Source: Myxococcales bacterium
GTDB lineage: Bacteria > Myxococcota_A > Polyangia > Polyangiales > JAFGIB01
DNA: 64,000 nucleotides
Assembly (NCBI GenBank): GCA_029880325.1
Contig: JAOUOP010000034.1
Location: forward strand, 1-64,000
Direction of reading: 5' to 3'
Shown in pieces: positions 63,875 to 64,000 of the stretch. Below the pieces are notes generated by a model. That model saw only the letters and a program-made list of their open reading frames with translations, made no database searches and had not been told where the DNA came from. Position 1 is the first letter of the stretch. Each line of letters begins with the position of its first letter. A program made the position numbers and the translations under genes.

Positions 63875-64000
63875 GCTTAACACTACTGTGTCAGGGTCGG
63901 CGCGATGGTCGAGCGTCCGCGCGCGACTCCCTTCGATCGCCCCCCACTGTTGGCGGTATCTTGACCGCGGCTTCGGCCGCCTACGCAAGCGGCGAGCTCG

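Overview
The window is GC-rich chromosomal DNA from a Gram-negative bacterium. The best guess is a myxobacterium-like (Myxococcota, former Deltaproteobacteria) genome. The evidence is indirect: zinc-ribbon/FHA and PP2C signalling proteins, a Ser/Thr-kinase-like membrane protein, several Cys-rich lipoproteins with long Gly/Ser/Asp linkers, and actinobacterial-looking fatty-acid genes. Long false ORFs opposite real genes are common, as expected at this GC content. There is no phage, CRISPR array or intact insertion sequence.

Layout. 0-9 kb: a bacterioferritin with changed ferroxidase ligands, a CPBP protease, a plant-type enoyl-ACP reductase, SpeD, the YhbH-SpoVR pair, and a three-gene proton-translocating transhydrogenase operon. 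9-16.7 kb: a Slt-type lytic transglycosylase, purC with a coupled 58-aa membrane protein, a NUDIX hydrolase, frataxin, a KamA-like radical SAM enzyme and tRNA-Thr(CGT). 16.8-22.3 kb: an Asp-tailed protein, an overlapping FHA/PP2C gene pair, and an ECF sigma gene that lacks region 4. 22.3-35.9 kb: HspQ, a GNAT protein, an HtrA protease, a PfkB kinase, UspA, an MFS carrier, several lipoproteins, an IS66-like remnant, a four-CBS protein and a LuxR-type regulator.

35.9-42.8 kb is the centrepiece. Two cobalamin riboswitches lie back to back and drive divergent operons. One reads lipoprotein-cobU-cobS and the other cobQ-cobO-cobT. Together they cover late cobalamin steps (amidation, corrinoid adenosylation, nucleotide-loop assembly). 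The first gene of the leftward operon is an unrecognised surface-type lipoprotein that may bind or import corrinoids.

43-64 kb: aspS, IS and GFA remnants around a long hairpin, a thioesterase-like protein, and a membrane-anchored pseudokinase. Next comes a TetR-controlled fatty-acid beta-oxidation cluster (two acyl-CoA dehydrogenases, MaoC hydratase, FabG4-like reductase, thiolase). Its TetR gene sits beside three matching palindromes, and its gene set resembles the mycobacterial fadE5-fadA2-fabG4-htdX group. Last are a carotenoid oxygenase, an HpcH/HpaI aldolase, a Cys-rich lipoprotein, a dienelactone hydrolase, a DUF1330/LysR divergent pair with three operators, and a Tat-exported aldo/keto-reductase lipoprotein.

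Three long hairpin elements of 164-179 bp (22278-22455, 36660-36838, 45898-46061) have unrelated outer arms. Each is self-complementary, and all carry a similar mini-hairpin at or close to the centre. They look like one dispersed family that I do not recognise.
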